Assembly: GCA_046546235.1 (NCBI GenBank)
Contig: JBKGYG010000064.1
Coordinates: forward strand, 1-9,005
Direction: 5' to 3'
Length of the DNA: 9,005 bases
Origin: JBKGYG01 sp046546235
GTDB taxonomy: Bacteria; Bacillota; Clostridia; Lachnospirales; DSM-24629
In this document: positions 6,151-9,005 of the stretch, one piece after another
Layout: the number at the start of each line of letters is the position of its first letter
Numbering within the stretch: the stretch's first letter is position 1
Notes under the pieces: generated by a model
Databases searched by the model: none
The model's input: the letters and a program-made list of their open reading frames with translations, nothing else
Told to the model about the DNA's origin: nothing
Translations under genes and position numbers: made by a program

Positions 6151-6195
6151 GCTCCCTTGGTAATTCCCCCTCTCTCTTACCAGGGAGCTTTTTTT
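6151..6195 (+). terminator. Strong second intrinsic terminator
   Basis: GCTCCCTTGGTAA (6151-6163) pairs with TTACCAGGGAGC (6177-6188) in 12 pairs with one bulged T, a C-rich 13-base loop, and seven T (6189-6195). This is the strongest hairpin in the region and shows no obvious antiterminator for its stem. It lies downstream of the riboswitch terminator on the same strand. Confidence 0.9.
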
Positions 6196-6201
6196 AGTTT
6201 T

Positions 6202-6231
6202 AAGGAGGTATAATTTACTATACCTCTTTTT
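6202..6231. terminator. Third terminator-like hairpin
   Basis: GAGGTATA (6205-6212) and TATACCTC (6219-6226) pair perfectly around a six-base loop, extended by AAG/TTT below, with TTTTT at 6227-6231. The left arm contains AAGGAGG, which looks like a ribosome binding site but is buried in the stem and has no start codon at a usable distance. Confidence 0.65.
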
Positions 6232-6302
6232 CTATTTTAGTGTTATGTATTATGAGTATATGTCTTTGTAAAATAAACTTCAAAAAACATTATAGTTTGC
6301 TC

Positions 6303-6331
6303 TTTAATTTGCTTTTAAATTGAAATATAAT
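6303..6331 (+). promoter_or_regulatory. Candidate mfd promoter
   Basis: A perfect TATAAT (6326-6331) has a weak TTTAAT (6303-6308) 17 bases upstream. The -10 lies in the 18-base sequence shared with the glmU promoter (6325-6342), which supports promoter function. A second TATAAT at 6347-6352 has no good -35. Transcription from here would bypass the riboswitch and all three terminators. Confidence 0.45.
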
Positions 6332-6342
6332 AAGTATGTATT
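6325..6342 (+). repeat. 18-base exact repeat, copy 2 (mfd promoter region)
   Basis: ATATAATAAGTATGTATT, identical to 2776-2793 before glmU. It spans the predicted -10 and the bases between it and the expected transcription start. Confidence 0.7.
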
Positions 6343-6346
6343 AGTT

Positions 6347-6376
6347 TATAATAGTAGTAGTAGAATTATTATTATA
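6347..6376 (+). repeat. Triplet-repeat hairpin in the mfd leader
   Basis: TATAATAGTAGT (6347-6358) pairs with ATTATTATTATA (6365-6376) in 12 pairs including two G-T, around a six-base loop. It is built from TAG triplets on the left and ATT triplets on the right. It ends 35 bases before the mfd start codon. No T-run follows. Confidence 0.45.
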
Positions 6377-6411
6377 GATAAAAAAGGCAAACTAACGTAG
6401 GTGATATTAAA

Positions 6412-9005
6412 ATGGAAGCTTTTATAAAGCCGTTTAAAGAATTAGAAGAGTACAAGAGTATAGTAAAAGAAATTGAAAGTGATACCTTTCCTATATATAT
6501 ATCCGGGTGTATAGACTCACAAAAAAGTCATCTTTTATATGGTTTAGGTCATAGGAAAAAATATAATATTATAATTACCTATAATGAATTAAAGGCGAAA
6601 GAGATCTATGAAGATATGAGGTTTTTCAAGGATAATGTATATTTATATCCTGCAAAAGATGTTGTTTTTTATAGTGCAGATATTCATAGCAATTATATTG
6701 TATCAAAACGTCTTGAAATTATTAGAAAAATAATTGAAGATGAAGAAGCAGTAATAATAATGACAATAGATAGTGCTATTGATCATTTGCCTCCATTAGA
6801 GATAACAAAAGCACAGAAAAAACATTTGAAAGTTGGAGATATATTAGATTTAAATAGTTTAAAGGAAGAATTAGTTCAGATGGGATATGAACCTGTTGAA
6901 CTAGTTGAAGGGGAAGGGCAATTTTCCATACGAGGAGGAATAATTGATATATATGAGGTTACTGAGGATTCGGCATATAGGTTAGAATTATGGGATGATG
7001 AAATTGATACTATAAGAACAATGGATGTTAATAGTCAAAGGTCTATTGATAAAATTGAAGGAATTTGCATATATCCAGCTAGTGAAATGGTAGTAACAAA
7101 AGAACAAGCAAATAAAGCAATTAAAAAAATAGAAAAAGAGAAAAACGAGTTAATTAGAAAATTCGAAAGAAATGATAATAAGGAATCATTAAGCCAGTTA
7201 ATGACTATAATTAATGAACTTAAAGAAAGAATAATAGAATTTAAGAATTTTAATGGGATAGAAAGTTATGTGCATTTCTTTTACGATTACACAGTTTCAA
7301 TTTTTGATTATTTTGATGAAGAGAATTCTATTTTTTTCTTAGATGAACCTGTACGACTTGCTGAAAAGTGTGAGCTAACAATAAAAGAATTTCAAGACGG
7401 TATGTTAAATCGTCTTGAAAAAGGATATTTATTGCCTTCTCAGTTGGAAGTTGTTTATAATTATCAAGAACTAATAACTAGGTTGCATAAAAAGAAATTC
7501 ATATTAATAAGTACCTTAACACAAAATATTAAAGAAATAAAAACAAAATCACAATTCAATATAACTACAAAATCGATTAAACCATATAATAGTAGCTTTG
7601 AAATGCTTATAAAAGACTTAAAGTACTGGCAGGATAAAAAATATAAAACTTTACTATTAGCTGGTTCTAGAACTCGCGCTGAAAGATTGGCTAAAGATTT
7701 ATTTGAACGTGATTTAAATGCCTATTATTCAGTAGATTTTAGCAAAGAAGTAAAAGAAGGGGAAATTGTTGTTGGATATGGAAATCTACACAAAGGATTT
7801 GAATATCCGTTAATTCAGTATGCAGTAATTTCTGAAAGTGATGTTTTTGGTAAGAATAAGAAAAAGAAAAAAAAGAAAAAGCAATACGAAGGGAAAAAAA
7901 TTCAAAGTTTTACTGATTTAAAGGTTGGAGATTATGTTGTTCATGAAAACTATGGACTTGGAATTTTCAAAGGTATAGAAAAAGTTGAAGTTGAATCTAT
8001 TTCTAAAGATTATATAAAAATATCTTATCGAGATGGAGGTAATCTTTATATAGCTACCAATCAATTAGATTTGATTCAAAAATATATTGGAGCGGATGGA
8101 AGAAAACCAAAATTAAACAAACTAGGTAGTAGTGAATGGAAAAAAACTAAAACTAAGGTAAAAAAAGCTGTAAATGATCTTGCGAGAGAATTAGTTAAAC
8201 TATATGCCGTTAGACAAGAAAAAAAAGGCTTTGTTTATTCAAAAGATACTGTTTGGCAAAAAGAATTTGAAGAAATGTTTCCTTTTGAAGAAACGGAGGA
8301 TCAATTAAATGCAATAGAAGAAATTAAGGAAGACATGGAAAGCGGAAAAATAATGGATCGATTATTATGTGGAGATGTGGGTTACGGAAAAACAGAAGTT
8401 GCCATTAGAGCCGCATTTAAAGCAATTCAAGACGGAAAACAAGTTGCATATTTAGTTCCAACAACTATTTTAGCACAACAACATTATAATAATTTTGTGC
8501 AAAGAATGAAGGATTTTCCTGTAAAAGTAGAAATGCTTTCTAGGTTTAGAAGCAGTAAAGAACAAAAAAGAACTATAGATGACCTACGAAAAGGATTTGT
8601 TGATATTGTAATAGGAACACATAGAATACTATCAAAGGACCTTAAATTTAATAATTTGGGTTTGCTTATAGTAGATGAGGAACAAAGGTTTGGAGTTAGT
8701 CATAAAGAGAGAATTAAACACTTAAAGGAAAATATTGATGTTCTTACTTTGACAGCGACTCCCATACCAAGAACACTACATATGAGTTTGATTGGGATAA
8801 GAGATATGAGTGTCCTTGAAGAGCCGCCAGAAGAAAGATTGCCCATTCAGACTTATGTACTAGAATATAATGAAGAAATGATAAGAGAAGCAATACGCCG
8901 AGAACTAGGCAGAGATGGTCAAGTATACTACGTCTACAATAGAGTTAGAAATATTGAAGAAATAACTAGCAAGATTAAAAAATTAGTACCAGATGCTAAT
9001 ATTGT
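6412..9005 (+). CDS. mfd: Transcription-repair coupling factor Mfd (partial, C-terminus beyond window)
   Basis: ATP-dependent translocase that binds stalled RNA polymerase, pushes it off DNA and recruits UvrA for strand-specific repair. The 864 complete codons visible are roughly three quarters of a usual protein of about 1150-1180. Order of parts: the UvrB-like N-terminal module with a degenerate ATP site (about 1-340, including GEGQFSIRGGIIDIYE near 167), a less conserved middle domain, a CarD-like RNA-polymerase interaction domain starting at LKVGDYVVHENYGLGIFKG (503 on), and RecG-like translocase domains with Walker A GDVGYGKTE (654-662), LVPTTILAQQH, DEEQRFG (755-761) and TATPIPRTLHMSL (about 781-793). 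ATG 6412 has AGGTGA (6399-6404) seven bases upstream. A run of eight lysines (483-490) lies just before the polymerase-binding domain. The UvrA-binding homology and regulatory C-terminal domain are off the edge. The leader contains a cyclic-di-GMP riboswitch, discussed separately. Confidence 0.97.
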   Translation, partial: MEAFIKPFKELEEYKSIVKEIESDTFPIYISGCIDSQKSHLLYGLGHRKKYNIIITYNELKAKEIYEDMRFFKDNVYLYPAKDVVFYSADIHSNYIVSKRLEIIRKIIEDEEAVIIMTIDSAIDHLPPLEITKAQKKHLKVGDILDLNSLKEELVQMGYEPVELVEGEGQFSIRGGIIDIYEVTEDSAYRLELWDDEIDTIRTMDVNSQRSIDKIEGICIYPASEMVVTKEQANKAIKKIEKEKNELIRKFERNDNKESLSQLMTIINELKERIIEFKNFNGIESYVHFFYDYTVSIFDYFDEENSIFFLDEPVRLAEKCELTIKEFQDGMLNRLEKGYLLPSQLEVVYNYQELITRLHKKKFILISTLTQNIKEIKTKSQFNITTKSIKPYNSSFEMLIKDLKYWQDKKYKTLLLAGSRTRAERLAKDLFERDLNAYYSVDFSKEVKEGEIVVGYGNLHKGFEYPLIQYAVISESDVFGKNKKKKKKKKQYEGKKIQSFTDLKVGDYVVHENYGLGIFKGIEKVEVESISKDYIKISYRDGGNLYIATNQLDLIQKYIGADGRKPKLNKLGSSEWKKTKTKVKKAVNDLARELVKLYAVRQEKKGFVYSKDTVWQKEFEEMFPFEETEDQLNAIEEIKEDMESGKIMDRLLCGDVGYGKTEVAIRAAFKAIQDGKQVAYLVPTTILAQQHYNNFVQRMKDFPVKVEMLSRFRSSKEQKRTIDDLRKGFVDIVIGTHRILSKDLKFNNLGLLIVDEEQRFGVSHKERIKHLKENIDVLTLTATPIPRTLHMSLIGIRDMSVLEEPPEERLPIQTYVLEYNEEMIREAIRRELGRDGQVYYVYNRVRNIEEITSKIKKLVPDANI

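Larger units (their letters stand above)
5818..6411. other. Long non-coding region between pth and mfd with riboswitch
   Basis: These 594 bases hold no credible protein gene. In order they contain a weak AT-rich terminator after pth, a dedicated promoter, three copies of an 8-base repeat, a cyclic-di-GMP-I aptamer, three terminator-like hairpins (6085-6121, 6151-6195, 6202-6231), a promoter-like region, a triplet-repeat hairpin and the mfd ribosome binding site. It is by far the longest non-coding stretch in an otherwise compact block. Confidence 0.85.

Noticed and set aside
6202..6208. AAGGAGG resembling a strong ribosome binding site
   Set aside because: No start codon lies at a usable distance (nearest ATG is at 6245, heading a frame of 8 codons) and the motif is one arm of a hairpin followed by a T-run.
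7840..7900. Frameshift at the A-rich tract in mfd
   Set aside because: The frame continues without a stop and the CarD-like domain follows in the same frame, so the gene is intact as read.
1..9005. Mobile element, CRISPR array, tRNA or rRNA gene
   Set aside because: No transposase, regular spaced repeats, tRNA-like cloverleaf or rRNA sequence was seen; gene order is a conserved housekeeping block.

Overview
This window is low in G+C (clearly AT-dominated, with A-rich codon use throughout) and carries the conserved chromosomal housekeeping block murC | purR - spoVG - glmU - prs - pth - mfd. That gene order, the sporulation-linked spoVG, the PRPP-sensing type of PurR and the strong AGGAGG-like ribosome binding sites point to a low-GC, probably spore-forming Firmicute. 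I infer class Clostridia rather than Bacillus; I cannot name the genus.

Layout. Bases 1-875 hold the N-terminal two thirds of murC on the minus strand, running off the left edge. A divergent 351-base gap (876-1226) holds the murC and purR start signals, including a probable PurR operator over the purR promoter. purR (1227-2051) and spoVG (2294-2593) follow, each with its own promoter; spoVG ends in a clear intrinsic terminator. glmU (2836-4203), prs (4240-5205) and pth (5257-5817) are close together with gaps of 36 and 51 bases and look like one operon behind a promoter near 2755-2782. A 594-base gap (5818-6411) then holds a new promoter, a class I cyclic-di-GMP (GEMM-I) riboswitch aptamer, three successive terminator-like hairpins, a second promoter-like region and an AT-rich hairpin. 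mfd starts at 6412 and runs off the right edge after 864 codons.

How it fits together. murC and glmU both serve peptidoglycan synthesis (MurC ligates L-Ala to UDP-MurNAc; GlmU makes UDP-GlcNAc). prs makes PRPP, the same molecule that relieves PurR repression, so purR and prs form a natural purine/PRPP neighbourhood. pth recycles peptidyl-tRNA and mfd couples transcription to repair.

The one unexpected element is the cyclic-di-GMP riboswitch between pth and mfd. Its sequence predicts a specific OFF-switch: seven bases of the aptamer (6057-6063) are exactly complementary to the 5' arm of the first terminator (6085-6091). Two further terminator-like hairpins and a second promoter lie between it and mfd, so whether it really controls mfd or makes a stand-alone short RNA is open. 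All other genes look intact and ordinary.
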